In this document: positions 51,335 through 61,041 of the stretch, piece after piece
Position numbering within the stretch: position 1 is the stretch's first letter
How the letters are laid out: each line of letters begins with the position of its first letter
NCBI RefSeq assembly: GCF_002982075.1
Contig: NZ_PUEJ01000006.1
Span: 310,001 to 374,000, forward strand
DNA from: Labrys okinawensis
GTDB taxonomy: Bacteria; Pseudomonadota; Alphaproteobacteria; Rhizobiales; Labraceae
Direction: 5' to 3'
Length of the DNA stretch: 64,000 bases
Notes under the pieces: generated by a model
What the model was told of the DNA's origin: nothing
What the model saw: the letters and a program-made list of their open reading frames with translations, nothing else
The model's database searches: none
Translations under genes and position numbers: made by a program

Positions 51335-54300
51335 TTATTCGGCGGCCTGGATCCGGGGCGGCACAGCGTCCTCGGACTCGTCAGGCGTGCTTTCGGTATG
51401 GCGTGAATCTTTCCTGGCGGAGAGCCGGCGCTCGCGCCAGCGCTCGATGATGGCGTAGAACACCGGCACGAAGACCAGCGTCAGCACGGTGGCCACCAGC
51501 ATGCCGCCGAACACGGCCGTGCCTAGCGACTGGCGGCTGGCAGCACCGGCCCCGGTCGCCTTCACCAGCGGCACCACGCCCAGGATGAAGGCGAAGGCCG
51601 TCATCAGGATCGGGCGCAGGCGCAAACGGCCGGCTTCCATCGCCGCCTCGACGATGCCATGGCCCTGCTCGCGCAGATGCTTGGCGAACTCCACGATCAG
51701 AATGGCGTTCTTGGCGGCGAGGCCGATCAGCATGACGAAGCCGATCTGCGAATAGACGTCGAGCTGCATGGCGCGCAGCCAGATGGCGAGCAGCGCACCG
51801 AACAGGCCGAGCGGCACCGCCAGCAGCACCATGAACGGCATGGACCAGCTCTCATACTGGGCGGCCAGGATCAGGAAGACGAACACGATGGCCAGGGCGA
51901 ACACCGCCGCCGCGATCGAGCCGGCCTTGAGTTCCTGGAAGGTGATGCCGGTCCATTCATAGTTGAAGCCATTCGGCAGGGTTGCGGCTGCCACCCTCTG
52001 CATCGCCTCGATGGCCTGGCCCGAGGAGTAGCCGGGCGCGGGAGCGCCATTGATGAGGGCGGCCCCGTAATTGTTGTAATGGGTCACCGTCTCCGGCCCG
52101 ACGATCGGCTTCAGCGCCCCCAAAGTCGACAGGGGCACCATGTTGCCGGTGGCATTGCGGACATAGAGGCGGCTGATGTCGCCGGGATCGGCTCGAGAAT
52201 CCTTGTCGGCCTGCAGCGTGACGCGGAAGGTGCGCCCGAACTGGTTGAAGTCGTTCACATAGAGCGAGCCAAGATAGATCTGCAGCGTGTTGAAGATGTC
52301 CGGCAGATTCAGGCCGAGCAGCTTGGCCTTGTTGCGGTCGAGGTCGTAGTTGAACTGCGGCGTCGAGGTCGAGAAGGTGGTGAACAGGGTCTGCGGGTTG
52401 AGCTCGGGCTGCTTGCGCGCCTCGGCGAGCAGGGCCTGCGCCGCCTCGTTGACCGCGAAGGGACCGCGCCCGTTCAGGTCCTCGATCTGGAACTCGAAGC
52501 CGCCGGTGGTGCCGAGCCCCTGGATGGAGGGCGGTTCGAAGGCCAGCACGAAACCATCGGTAATGCCGAACAGCTTCGGGCGCACCTTGTTGACGATATC
52601 GGTGGCGCTAAGGCCGGGTCCACGCTCATCCCACGGTTTGAGGATGGCGAACTCGACCGCGGCGCTCGATTGCTGGGCATTGGTGAGGAAGTTCAGGCCG
52701 GAGATCGACATGATGTCCTCGACACCGGGCTCGGCCATCAGGATCTGGCGCACCTGCTTGGCGGCGGCGTCGGTGCGTTCGAGCGAGGCGCCGTCCGGCA
52801 ATTGCAGGACGACGAAGAAGTAGCCCTGGTCCTCCGAGGGAAGGAAGGTGGAGGGCACCCGCGTCGAGATCCAGTAGGTCGCGGCCAGCACGACGGCAAA
52901 CGCACCCATCATCAGCCAGCGCAGCTTGATGAAGCCGCGCACCGAGGCGGCATAGCCGTGCGACAGCCTGTCGAAGCCGGCATTGAACCAGCGGAACAGG
53001 AAGAAGCGCGAGGCCGGCTTGTGGCTGAGGAAGGCGGCCGACAAGGCCGGGCTCAGGGTCAGCGAGTTGAAGGCCGAGATGCCGACCGAGATCGCCACGG
53101 TCAAGGCGAACTGGTTGTAGAGCTGGCCGGCGACGCCGGGAATGAAGGCGACGGGAACGAACACCGCCATCAGCACCGCCGTGGTGGCGACGATCGGGCC
53201 GGTGACCTCCTTCATGGCGATCTTGGCCGCCTGCAGCGGGGGATGTCCCGCCTCGAGCTGTCTTTCGACGTTCTCCACCACCACGATGGCATCGTCGACC
53301 ACCAGGCCGATGGCGAGCACCATGCCGAGCAGGGAGAGCATGTTGAGCGAGAAGCCCATGGCGAGCATCACCACCATGGTCGCGATCAGCGACACCGGGA
53401 TGGCGATGACCGGGATGAGCACGGTGCGCCAGTTCTGCAGGAAGATATAGACGACGAGGACGACGAGGATGAGTGCCTCGACCAGCGTCTTGACGACATC
53501 CTCCATCGCGGCCGACACGAAGCGGGTCGTGTCGTATTTCATCGAATATTCGATGCCCTTGGGGAACCGCGCCGAAAGCTCCTTCATCTTGGCTTCGACG
53601 GCTTCCTTCAGCTTGAGCGAGTTGGAGCCGGGCGCCTGGAAGACGCCGAGCACTACCATCGGCTTTTCGCCGTGATAGGCCGAGGACGAATATTGCAGCG
53701 AGCCGAGCTCGATGCGCGCGACGTCACGCAGGCGCACCACCGAACCGCCGGCCGGATTGGCCCGGACGACGATGTTGCCGAACTCCTCCGGATCGCTGAG
53801 GCGGCCGGTGGCGTTGACCTGCATTTCGAAAGCGGTGCCCGCCGGCGCCGGGTTCTGGCCGATCTTGCCGGCCGCGACCTGCACGTTCTGCTCGGCGACG
53901 GCATTCTGCACGTCCACGGCCGTGATGCCGAGATTGGCGAGCTTGTCGGGATCGAGCCAGATGCGCATGGAATAGCGCCGCTCGCCGAAGATCCTGACGT
54001 CGCCGACGCCCGGCAGGCGCTTCAGCGGGTCCACGATCTGCAGATAGGCGTAGTTGCTGAGCGCGACCGAATCCACCGAATTGTCCGGCGAGGTCAGGTC
54101 GACGATCAGCACGAAGTTGGGATTGGCCTTGGTGACCGAGACACCGGACTGGTTGACGATCGCCGGCAGCGAGGAGGCTGCCTGGGCCACGCGGTTCTGC
54201 ACGTCCATCGCCGCGATGTTCAGGGGATAGCCGACATCGAAGGTGACGGTGATGTTGGACGAACCGTCATTGGAGCTGGCCGAGGACATGTAGATCATGC

Positions 54301-54520
54301 CCGGCACGCCGTTGATCTGCTGCTCGAGCGGCGTGGTCACCGTATCGGCGACGACCTGCGAGCTGGCGCCGGGATAGCTGGCGCTGACCTGGATCTGGGG
54401 CGGCGTGATATTGGGAAACTGGGCGACCGGCAGCAGAAAATAAGCGATCGCCCCCGCCATCACCATGATGATGGCGATGGCCGAGGCGAAGATCGGACGT
54501 TGAATGAAGTAATTGACCAT
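51335..54520 (-). CDS. RND efflux transporter permease, HAE1 family (AcrB-like)
   Basis: 1061 residues. The N-terminus MVNYFIQRPIFASAIAIIMV, the porter-domain segments (PGVGDVRIFGERRYSMRIWL), the TM4 proton-relay Asp pair (GLVVDDAIVVVENVER) and the C-terminal GLAAKNAILIVEFAKHLRE match the hydrophobic/amphiphilic efflux (HAE1) family. Substrates are likely antibiotics, dyes or detergents. The order small gene-permease-fusion protein, with a divergent TetR gene and operators upstream, is the usual layout of a repressed efflux operon. Confidence 0.96.
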   Translation of the reverse strand: MVNYFIQRPIFASAIAIIMVMAGAIAYFLLPVAQFPNITPPQIQVSASYPGASSQVVADTVTTPLEQQINGVPGMIYMSSASSNDGSSNITVTFDVGYPLNIAAMDVQNRVAQAASSLPAIVNQSGVSVTKANPNFVLIVDLTSPDNSVDSVALSNYAYLQIVDPLKRLPGVGDVRIFGERRYSMRIWLDPDKLANLGITAVDVQNAVAEQNVQVAAGKIGQNPAPAGTAFEMQVNATGRLSDPEEFGNIVVRANPAGGSVVRLRDVARIELGSLQYSSSAYHGEKPMVVLGVFQAPGSNSLKLKEAVEAKMKELSARFPKGIEYSMKYDTTRFVSAAMEDVVKTLVEALILVVLVVYIFLQNWRTVLIPVIAIPVSLIATMVVMLAMGFSLNMLSLLGMVLAIGLVVDDAIVVVENVERQLEAGHPPLQAAKIAMKEVTGPIVATTAVLMAVFVPVAFIPGVAGQLYNQFALTVAISVGISAFNSLTLSPALSAAFLSHKPASRFFLFRWFNAGFDRLSHGYAASVRGFIKLRWLMMGAFAVVLAATYWISTRVPSTFLPSEDQGYFFVVLQLPDGASLERTDAAAKQVRQILMAEPGVEDIMSISGLNFLTNAQQSSAAVEFAILKPWDERGPGLSATDIVNKVRPKLFGITDGFVLAFEPPSIQGLGTTGGFEFQIEDLNGRGPFAVNEAAQALLAEARKQPELNPQTLFTTFSTSTPQFNYDLDRNKAKLLGLNLPDIFNTLQIYLGSLYVNDFNQFGRTFRVTLQADKDSRADPGDISRLYVRNATGNMVPLSTLGALKPIVGPETVTHYNNYGAALINGAPAPGYSSGQAIEAMQRVAAATLPNGFNYEWTGITFQELKAGSIAAAVFALAIVFVFLILAAQYESWSMPFMVLLAVPLGLFGALLAIWLRAMQLDVYSQIGFVMLIGLAAKNAILIVEFAKHLREQGHGIVEAAMEAGRLRLRPILMTAFAFILGVVPLVKATGAGAASRQSLGTAVFGGMLVATVLTLVFVPVFYAIIERWRERRLSARKDSRHTESTPDESEDAVPPRIQAAE

Positions 54521-54534
54521 GGTGAAGCTCTGCG

Positions 54535-54747
54535 TCAGCCGCCTTGGATGCCACCATGTGGCATGGCGGTGTCAGAAAATGTCAGGAGGATCGGCGGCAG
54601 GTCCTGCTCTTCGGCGAGACGGCGGGCCTGACTGGCAAGCATCGTCCTCAATGAAACCGGATCGACACCGTCGGCCCGCATGAGGGCGAGCGTCAGCGGA
54701 TCGTTCAGCAGCTGATCGACGGTCATATTGCAGCCCCGCTGAGCCAT
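54535..54747 (-). CDS. Small conserved-looking protein at the head of the efflux operon
   Basis: 70 residues from the ATG at 54747, preceded by GGAGGAGT; the alternative ATG at 54726 has no clear ribosome site. The sequence MTVDQLLNDPLTLALMRADG and SLRTMLASQARR resembles short uncharacterised alphaproteobacterial proteins I recall, with no signal peptide or membrane segment. It lies 14 bp before the pump gene and after the operators, so it should be transcribed with the pump. The function is unknown. Confidence 0.65.
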   Translation of the reverse strand: MAQRGCNMTVDQLLNDPLTLALMRADGVDPVSLRTMLASQARRLAEEQDLPPILLTFSDTAMPHGGIQGG

Positions 54748-54884
54748 GACTCCTCCAGCGCGGAAACATGGGTCCATGCTCCGCCGAATTCGTTTGACGA
54801 TGTGTCGTTTCCTGGTGAATTGTCTCTCTAACAAGGCTGGATCGCAGTGGGATGACGAAACGGCCTTGACGACGCCTTACCAAG

Positions 54885-54904
54885 CTGTTACCGATCAGTA
54901 ACAG
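54885..54904. promoter_or_regulatory. TetR operator 1
   Basis: Inverted repeat CTGTTAC-CGATCA-GTAACAG, perfect 7-bp arms with a 6-bp spacer, in the gap between the divergent TetR and efflux genes. Its centre lies 25 bp from that of operator 2. Confidence 0.85.
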
Positions 54905-54909
54905 CGACA

Positions 54910-54929
54910 CTGTTACAGGTCGGTAACAG
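54910..54929. promoter_or_regulatory. TetR operator 2
   Basis: CTGTTAC-AGGTCG-GTAACAG, the same arms and spacing as operator 1, ending 12 bp before the TetR start. Two copies with identical arms strongly suggest the TetR binding site. Confidence 0.85.
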
Positions 54930-54941
54930 TTTGGTCAAGCC

Positions 54942-55553
54942 ATGAGCCAGAAAATTTTGGAACAAAGCGAAGAGTCACTCTGCTGCCCCGGACAGCGTCC
55001 GCGAGACCGCATCGTCGTCACTGCGCGTGACCTCTTCCACCGGCATGGCATCAACACCATCGGCGTCGACACCATCGCCAAGGTCGCCGGCACCAACAAG
55101 ATGACGCTCTATCGTCATTTCGGCTCCAAGGACGATCTCATCGTCGAATGCCTGCGGGCGGCGGAGATCGACAACCAGGCACGCTGGGCCCAGCTCGAGG
55201 CCGAGCATCCGGGCGATGCCCACGCCCAATTGCTGTCCTGGGTCGGCAAATGCGCCGACTATATCGAGGCCGATAATCGCGGCTGCGAATTCGCCAATGC
55301 CGCCGTCGAGCTCTCGGGCGAGGACCATCCGGCGCGGCGCTTGGTCGAGGAGTTCAAGAAGAGGCATCGCGACCGCCTGGCCCTGCTCTGCCGGCAGGCG
55401 GGCCTCGACCAGCCGGATCTGGTCGCCGATACGCTGCATCTCCTGCTGGAAGGCGCCCGCGTCAGCCGCCAGAGCGCCGGTCCGGAAGGCCCGAGCGCCC
55501 GCTTCGTGCGCATGGCCGAGGGTGTCATCGCCTCCTTCGGCAAGAGCGCCTGA
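54942..55553 (+). CDS. TetR family transcriptional regulator
   Basis: 203 residues. The N-terminal HTH is in RDRIVVTARDLFHRHG, then GVDTIAKVAGTNKMTLYRHFGSKDDLIVE. The C-terminal ligand domain is of the AcrR-like type. It is transcribed away from the RND operon, with two matching inverted repeats in between, so it most likely represses the pump and itself. The inducer is unknown. Confidence 0.93.
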   Translation: MSQKILEQSEESLCCPGQRPRDRIVVTARDLFHRHGINTIGVDTIAKVAGTNKMTLYRHFGSKDDLIVECLRAAEIDNQARWAQLEAEHPGDAHAQLLSWVGKCADYIEADNRGCEFANAAVELSGEDHPARRLVEEFKKRHRDRLALLCRQAGLDQPDLVADTLHLLLEGARVSRQSAGPEGPSARFVRMAEGVIASFGKSA

Positions 55554-55695
55554 TCCGCCGAAAATCTTCCGACCGGCTGCGAACTTTCGTCGGCCGCCAT
55601 GGCATTTGGGTCGAATTTTCGCTATCAGCACATGATCGTTCTGCTGTGGGCGATGCCCGATATCGTCCCCTTCGGCATTGCAAGGAAGCTCCGCC

Positions 55696-56550
55696 ATGTC
55701 CCATCCAGCGCTTGTGCCCGGCGCGGTCGCCGTCGTCACTGGCGGCGCTAGCGGCATCGGTCTCGCCGCGGCCGTCAAATTCGCCTCCCTCGGCCTCAAG
55801 GTTGCGATCGCCGATCTCGGCGAGGAGAGGCTTGCGGCCGCTGCCGAGACAATCTCGTTGGCCGCGCCGGAAGGACGGCAGGCCGTGCTCGCCTCGGCCA
55901 CCGATGTCAGCGACGCGGAGGCCCTGCTCGGCCTGCATCAGCAGGTGAACGAGCGTTTCGGCGGCACGGACGTGCTGATGAACAATGCCGGCATCCAGCC
56001 GGGCTCGAAACTGTTCGACGCCCGCGAGGACCGAACCTGGGAGCGCATTTTCTCGGTCAATCTCAAGGGCGTGATCCAGGGCACCCAGATCTTCGCGCCG
56101 GGCATGATCGCGCGTGGGCGCCCCGGCCTCATCATCAACACCGGCTCCAAGCAGGGCATCACCACGCCGCCCGGCGATCCTGCCTACAATGTCTCCAAGG
56201 CGGCGGTGAAGGCTTTCACCGAGGCTCTGCAGCACGAGCTGCGCAATACCGAAGGCTGCCGGATATCGGCGCATCTGCTGATCCCGGGCTTCGTCTTCAC
56301 GCCGCTCGCCGCCAAGGGCCGCACCGACAAGCCGGCGGGCGCCTGGACCCCGGAGCAGACCGTGGATTTCATGCTCGCACGTCTGGAAGCCGGCGATTTC
56401 TACATTCTCTGCCCCGACAACGAGGTGCCACGCTCGCTCGACGAGCGCCGCATCGCCTGGGCGGCCGGCGACATCATCGAGAACCGCCCGCCCCTGTCGC
56501 GCTGGCATCCAGACTATGCCGAAAAATTTGCCGAATTCCTGAAGAGATGA
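55696..56550 (+). CDS. Short-chain dehydrogenase/reductase (SDR)
   Basis: 284 residues, classical SDR with TGGASGIGLAAAV, the NNAG motif and catalytic Ser, Tyr, Lys (NTGSKQG, YNVSK). The second strand ends in ADLGEERL, where the Asp favours NAD(H). It has a long C-terminal part (from ILCPDNEVPRSLDERRIAW) seen in one alphaproteobacterial SDR subgroup. Substrate unknown. The ATG at 55696 is preferred to the TTG at 55678. It is probably transcribed separately from the TetR gene 142 bp upstream. Confidence 0.87.
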   Translation: MSHPALVPGAVAVVTGGASGIGLAAAVKFASLGLKVAIADLGEERLAAAAETISLAAPEGRQAVLASATDVSDAEALLGLHQQVNERFGGTDVLMNNAGIQPGSKLFDAREDRTWERIFSVNLKGVIQGTQIFAPGMIARGRPGLIINTGSKQGITTPPGDPAYNVSKAAVKAFTEALQHELRNTEGCRISAHLLIPGFVFTPLAAKGRTDKPAGAWTPEQTVDFMLARLEAGDFYILCPDNEVPRSLDERRIAWAAGDIIENRPPLSRWHPDYAEKFAEFLKR

Positions 56551-56614
56551 GGACATTGGGGGTGGTCTTCAGAGACTGACTCAATAATCGCAAACAGAGC
56601 CGGGAAAAGCTCGG

Positions 56615-56711
56615 TTTTGTCATGCCCGGGCTTCGTCCCGGGCATCCAGAGACCGTCATTTGTCGAGATTGCGGCGCTGGATTGCCGGGACGAAGCCCGG
56701 CAATGACAAAA
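56615..56711. repeat. Intergenic inverted repeat, family B (copy 2)
   Basis: Left arm with TTTTGTCATGCCCGGGCTTC and right arm GAAGCCCGGCAATGACAAAA; same family as 39374-39475. It lies between convergent genes. Confidence 0.9.
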
Positions 56712-56774
56712 GTCGAGTTTCGGTCAGGCTCTTCAGACCCGCCCCCATTCCACGGGGGCCTCGGGAACAAAACT

Positions 56775-58589
56775 CTATGACGGGGTGACTGCCGAACGGC
56801 GGCTGCGCTTGGGCTTGACGGCATGGGTTTCCCGCCCGGCCGCCGTCTGCAATTCGCGGCGGAAGACGTCGCGACGCTCATGGATGGAGGCGATCACCGG
56901 CCCGGCCGGCACACCGAGGCCGGCCAGGGCCGCCTCCGACAGCTGAAGGCTCGCCTCGATGGTTTCGGGCACGGCGTCGGTGACGCCGAGCGCGTAAAGC
57001 TTGCTGGCGTGATCGGCATCGCGCGAACGCGCCACGATGACGAGATCCGGCCGCAGGCTGCGCGCGGTGGCGACCACGGCCTCGATCTGGCGGGGCTGGT
57101 CGATGGTGACGACCAGGGCCGAGGCCTCGGCGAGGCCGCAGCGCTCCAGGAAGGCGGCGTTGGTGGCATCGCCCCAATAGACCGGCTTCTTGCTCTCGCG
57201 CCAGCGCGCCACCGCCTTGGCGTTCGCATCCACGGCGAGATAGGCGATCTTGTGCTCGGCGAGCATCTCGGCCACCAGGCGGCCGACGCGGCCATAGCCC
57301 ACCACGATGGCGCGGCGCTGCTTGTCCTCCGGCGGGCCCTCCAAGGCCGCCGCTTCCACCGGCACCGCCAGCTCATAGCGCTTGGCGATGCGGCGGCCGA
57401 GCACGCCCAGCACGGGTATGGAGGCCATCGAAAGGGACGCGATGGCCACCACCAGCGCCGACTGCTCCGGCGTGAGGATGGAAAGCTGCGTGGCGAGCGT
57501 GAATACCACGAAGGCGAACTCGCCGGCCGAGGCGAGCAGGAAGGCGGTTTCGATCGAGACAGCCTTGGGCACCCGGTAAAGACGGCAGAGACCGAAGATC
57601 AGCAGACCCTTGACCAGCACCAGCGCCAGCACAGCGCCGACGATCAGCAGCGGGTAGCGGACTACCACGCCGAGATCGACGCTCATGCCGACGGTGAAGA
57701 AGAACACGCCGAGCAACAGGCTCTTGAAGGGTTCGATCGTCGCCTCGATGGCGCGGCGATATTCGGTCTCGGCCAGCAGCAGCCCGGCAATGAAGGCGCC
57801 GAGCGCCATGGAGAGCCCCTCGCTCGCCGCCGCCACGCCGGCCCCGATCGCCACGAACAGGGTGGCGGCGATGAAGAGTTCCGGATTCTCGGGATTCGCC
57901 ACCAGGCGGAACAGCGGACGCAGCAGGAAATGGCCGGCGATCACGATGGCGGCGATGGTCAGCACCGCCAGGCCGAGAGCATAGCCGAGGCCGACCAGCA
58001 CGGAGCGGTCGGAATGCCCGCCCATGGTCCCGACCAGGAACAGCACGGGCACCACGGCGAGATCCTGCAGGAGCAGCACGGCGAAATTGACGCGCCCGGT
58101 GGCCGAGGCCATGCGTTTCTGCCCGGCCAGCACTTCCACCACGATGGCCGTGGACGACAGCGCGAGACCTGCGGCGACCACCAGCGCCGCCTCGGACGGC
58201 ATCACCAGGCGGGCGAGCAGGGCGACGGCGATGGTGGAAGCCACCACCTGCAGGCCGCCCAGGCCGAAGACCAGGCGGCGCATGGTCATCAGACGGGCGA
58301 GCGACAATTCCAACCCGATGACGAACAGCAGGAACACCACGCCGAACTCGGCGATGCGGGCGATGGTCTCGCGCTCGCTGATGGCGATCCAGTCGATATA
58401 GGGCACATAGGAAGACAGGGCACCGACGCCGGTCGGGCCCATCACGGCGCCGGCCGCCAGGAAGCCGATAACGGGGCTGACATGCAGGCGGCGCACGAGC
58501 GGCACCACCACGCCGGCCGTGCCGAGCACGACCAATGCATCCTTCAAAGCCGCGAGATCGACCGCTCCAGCCAAACCTGCCCCCCGCAT
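56775..58589 (-). CDS. CPA2 cation/proton antiporter with TrkA-N domain (KefB/KefC-like)
   Basis: 604 residues. About 12-13 membrane segments, with FLLFVIGLELS and the GAFIAGLLLAETEYR motif of CPA2 exchangers, followed by a cytoplasmic Rossmann domain (RRAIVVGYGRVGRLVAEMLA) that binds nucleotides. It may export K+ in exchange for H+. No KefF/KefG ancillary subunit is nearby. The start at 58589 gives a short lead before the first membrane segment and is preferred to 58658. Confidence 0.9.
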   Translation of the reverse strand: MRGAGLAGAVDLAALKDALVVLGTAGVVVPLVRRLHVSPVIGFLAAGAVMGPTGVGALSSYVPYIDWIAISERETIARIAEFGVVFLLFVIGLELSLARLMTMRRLVFGLGGLQVVASTIAVALLARLVMPSEAALVVAAGLALSSTAIVVEVLAGQKRMASATGRVNFAVLLLQDLAVVPVLFLVGTMGGHSDRSVLVGLGYALGLAVLTIAAIVIAGHFLLRPLFRLVANPENPELFIAATLFVAIGAGVAAASEGLSMALGAFIAGLLLAETEYRRAIEATIEPFKSLLLGVFFFTVGMSVDLGVVVRYPLLIVGAVLALVLVKGLLIFGLCRLYRVPKAVSIETAFLLASAGEFAFVVFTLATQLSILTPEQSALVVAIASLSMASIPVLGVLGRRIAKRYELAVPVEAAALEGPPEDKQRRAIVVGYGRVGRLVAEMLAEHKIAYLAVDANAKAVARWRESKKPVYWGDATNAAFLERCGLAEASALVVTIDQPRQIEAVVATARSLRPDLVIVARSRDADHASKLYALGVTDAVPETIEASLQLSEAALAGLGVPAGPVIASIHERRDVFRRELQTAAGRETHAVKPKRSRRSAVTPS

Positions 58590-58707
58590 TGTTCGATTAT
58601 GCCTATCGAACAACGAAGGACCCTGCTTCGCCAACCGAAAATCACCGGCGGCGGGCATAAATTTTGGAGTGGAGATAGTAGCCCCAGGGATCGCGAGCGC
58701 CTCCGGG

Positions 58708-59463
58708 CTACAGCTTCCAGCCCGAATGGATGGCGACGATGTTGCCGGTGAGCGAACGGTGGCTGACCTGCGAGAAGCCGGCCTCGCGGATCATGGCCGA
58801 GAAGGCGGCAGGCTTGGGGAAATTGCGGATCGATTCGACCAGGTAGCGATAGGGCTCGGCATCGCCGGTGACCATGCGGCCGATCGGCGGGATCAGGTTG
58901 AAGGAATAGAGATCATAGATCTTGTCGAGGCCGGGCATGTCGACGGTGGAGAATTCCAGACAGAGGAAGCGTCCGCCGCGCTTGAGCACGCGATAGGCCT
59001 CGGCCAGCGCCTTGTCGATGCGCGGCACGTTGCGGATGCCGAAGGCGATGGTGTAGCCATCGAAGCTGCCGGTTTCGAAGGGCAGTTCCTCGGCATTGGC
59101 CTCGACGAAATCGAGCTGGCCGGCAAGGCCGCGCTCCTCGCCGCGCTGCCGGCCGACTTCCAGCATCGAGCCGTTGATGTCGAGCACGGTGACATGGGTG
59201 TCGGGGCCGCCGGCCTTCACGATGCGGAAGGCGACGTCGCCGGTGCCGCCGGCCACGTCGAGATGGCGGAAGGGCCGCTGGCGCGGCGGGTTGAGCTTGT
59301 TGACCAGATCGTCCTTCCACAACCGGTGCAGCCCGCCCGACATCAGGTCGTTCATCAGATCGTAGCGCCCGGCCACCTTGTGGAAGACGTCGTCGACCAG
59401 CCCCTGCTTTTCTTCCAGCCTCACGGTGGAAAAGCCGAAATGGGTGTCGGTGCTGGCGGTCAT
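58708..59463 (-). CDS. ubiE: Ubiquinone/menaquinone C-methyltransferase UbiE
   Basis: SAM-dependent methyltransferase of 251 residues in ubiquinone synthesis. [20 protein letters not shown], then [20 protein letters not shown], the SAM loop [11 protein letters not shown] and [20 protein letters not shown] are typical. It is divergent from mutM, a common arrangement in this order. Confidence 0.96.
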   Translation of the reverse strand: MTASTDTHFGFSTVRLEEKQGLVDDVFHKVAGRYDLMNDLMSGGLHRLWKDDLVNKLNPPRQRPFRHLDVAGGTGDVAFRIVKAGGPDTHVTVLDINGSMLEVGRQRGEERGLAGQLDFVEANAEELPFETGSFDGYTIAFGIRNVPRIDKALAEAYRVLKRGGRFLCLEFSTVDMPGLDKIYDLYSFNLIPPIGRMVTGDAEPYRYLVESIRNFPKPAAFSAMIREAGFSQVSHRSLTGNIVAIHSGWKL

Positions 59464-59584
59464 CGGGTGAACTCCGGACTAGGTCTGCCGGTGCTATAGA
59501 CCATCGCAAGGCCAAGGTGAACCGCATCTGGCGCAAGGCTGCGCTTCATCCTATCTGTCTGCCTCAGCCTGCGCCGGAGGAATC

Positions 59585-60451
59585 ATGCCCGAACTGCCCG
59601 AAGTCGAAACCGTCCGCCGCGGCCTGGAGCCGGCCATGACGGGCGCCCGTTTCATCGAGGTCGAGACGAGGCGGCCGGATCTGCGCTTTCCCCTGCCCCC
59701 CGACTTCTCCAAGCGCCTCGCCGGCCAGGCCATCCTCTCGATGGGACGCCGCGCCAAATATCTGCTGGCGGACCTGTCTTCCGGCGAGGTTCTGGTGATG
59801 CATCTGGGCATGACCGGCCGTTTCCTGATCATGGCGCCGGATGGCGGCGTGGAGGAGCCGGGCGAATTCGCAAACGAGGTCAAGGAGGATGCCAAGCACG
59901 ACCATGTCGTCTTCCGCCTCTCCAACCGCTTCACCATCACCTATAACGATGTGCGCCGCTTCGGCTTCATGGATCTGGTGCCGCGCGCCGGGCTGGAAAC
60001 CTCGCGCCATTTCAAGGCCATGGGCATCGAGCCGCTCGGCAATGAACTGAGCGGCGAGACCATCACCCGGCTGTTCGCGGGCAAGATGGCGCCGCTCAAG
60101 GCCGCTTTGCTCGACCAGGGCCTGATTGCCGGGCTCGGCAACATCTATGTCTGCGAGGCGCTGCACCGTGCCAGCCTCGCACCTGAACGGGCCGCGGGCA
60201 CGCTCAGCGACGAGCAGGCGGAACGCCTCTCCGGCGTGATCCGCGAAGTGCTGGCCGAAGCGGTCGAGGCCGGCGGCTCGACCCTCAAGGACTACAGGCA
60301 TACGGACGGCTCGCTCGGCTATTTCCAGCATCGTTTTCGCGTCTATGATCGCGAGGGCGAAGCCTGCCCGACACCGGACTGCCGCGGCACCATCGAGCGG
60401 CTGGTGCAATCGGGGCGCTCCACCTATTGGTGCCGGCACTGCCAGAAATAA
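59585..60451 (+). CDS. mutM: Formamidopyrimidine-DNA glycosylase MutM (Fpg)
   Basis: Bifunctional base-excision repair enzyme that removes 8-oxoguanine. It has 288 residues. The catalytic Pro and Glu are at the N-terminus ([16 protein letters not shown]), the conserved Lys is in [12 protein letters not shown], the H2TH motif is [19 protein letters not shown], and the C-terminal zinc finger has CPTPDC and CRHC as its two Cys pairs. The first pair is CX4C rather than CX2C, a spacing also seen in some alphaproteobacterial homologues as I recall. Confidence 0.95.
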   Translation: MPELPEVETVRRGLEPAMTGARFIEVETRRPDLRFPLPPDFSKRLAGQAILSMGRRAKYLLADLSSGEVLVMHLGMTGRFLIMAPDGGVEEPGEFANEVKEDAKHDHVVFRLSNRFTITYNDVRRFGFMDLVPRAGLETSRHFKAMGIEPLGNELSGETITRLFAGKMAPLKAALLDQGLIAGLGNIYVCEALHRASLAPERAAGTLSDEQAERLSGVIREVLAEAVEAGGSTLKDYRHTDGSLGYFQHRFRVYDREGEACPTPDCRGTIERLVQSGRSTYWCRHCQK

Positions 60452-60506
60452 GGAAAGCGAGCTTCCGGAGGTACGAGTATCTTGCCCGTTCTCCCGGATT
60501 GGCCAA

Positions 60507-61040
60507 TCAGCCCAGCGGAATGGTCGCCCTGACGGTCCAATCCTCGATCGGAATGCTCTGGGCCGAGCGGACCACCGCAATGCGATCGAAGCGGACAGCG
60601 CGCCCGGCAAGGCGCTCCTCCACTTGCCGCGCTGCCGCCTGCCGTCGCGGCCCGTCCTGCACGCCATAGGCCAGCGAGACATGCGGCATGAAACTCTCGA
60701 TCTGGGAAGCGGCGATCGAGGCGATGGCGCGGCGCTTCAGCTCGAGCACCGGCCCCGCCCGCTCGAAACGGGCATAGAAGGCACGGAAGAACGGGTCGCT
60801 GGTGCCGATTTCCCTGACATCGGCGGCAAAGGGCGCGATGCCCGCGGCGACGGCGACGAGCTGACGCGCCAGGTCCTCCTCCTCGCAAGGCCGGTCCTCG
60901 ACGAGTGTCAGATGCACCTGGAAGCGCGGCGTGCCGAAGGTCTGCGCCAGTTCGGCGACGATGGCGGCGAGCATGCGCGCGTCCTCGGCCATGGGCATCA
61001 GCCAGACGGAATGCATGTTCTTCGTCGTGTCTTCCGCCAT
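60507..61040 (-). CDS. 2H phosphoesterase / 2'-5' RNA ligase-like protein
   Basis: 177 residues with the two HxT/S motifs of the 2H fold: HLTLVE near residue 43 and HVSLAYG near residue 119. The family includes cyclic phosphodiesterases and 2'-5' RNA ligases; the shape of this short form is closer to the cyclic phosphodiesterase group. It begins two bases after the ABC permease stop, so it may be the last gene of that operon. Confidence 0.83.
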   Translation of the reverse strand: MAEDTTKNMHSVWLMPMAEDARMLAAIVAELAQTFGTPRFQVHLTLVEDRPCEEEDLARQLVAVAAGIAPFAADVREIGTSDPFFRAFYARFERAGPVLELKRRAIASIAASQIESFMPHVSLAYGVQDGPRRQAAARQVEERLAGRAVRFDRIAVVRSAQSIPIEDWTVRATIPLG

Positions 61041-61041
61041 C

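Noticed and set aside
51659..54631. 990-codon open frame on the plus strand opposite the RND pump gene
   Set aside because: Composition is typical of an antisense shadow (His, Asp, Gly and Arg-rich) with no family motif; the minus-strand frame is a complete HAE1 pump.
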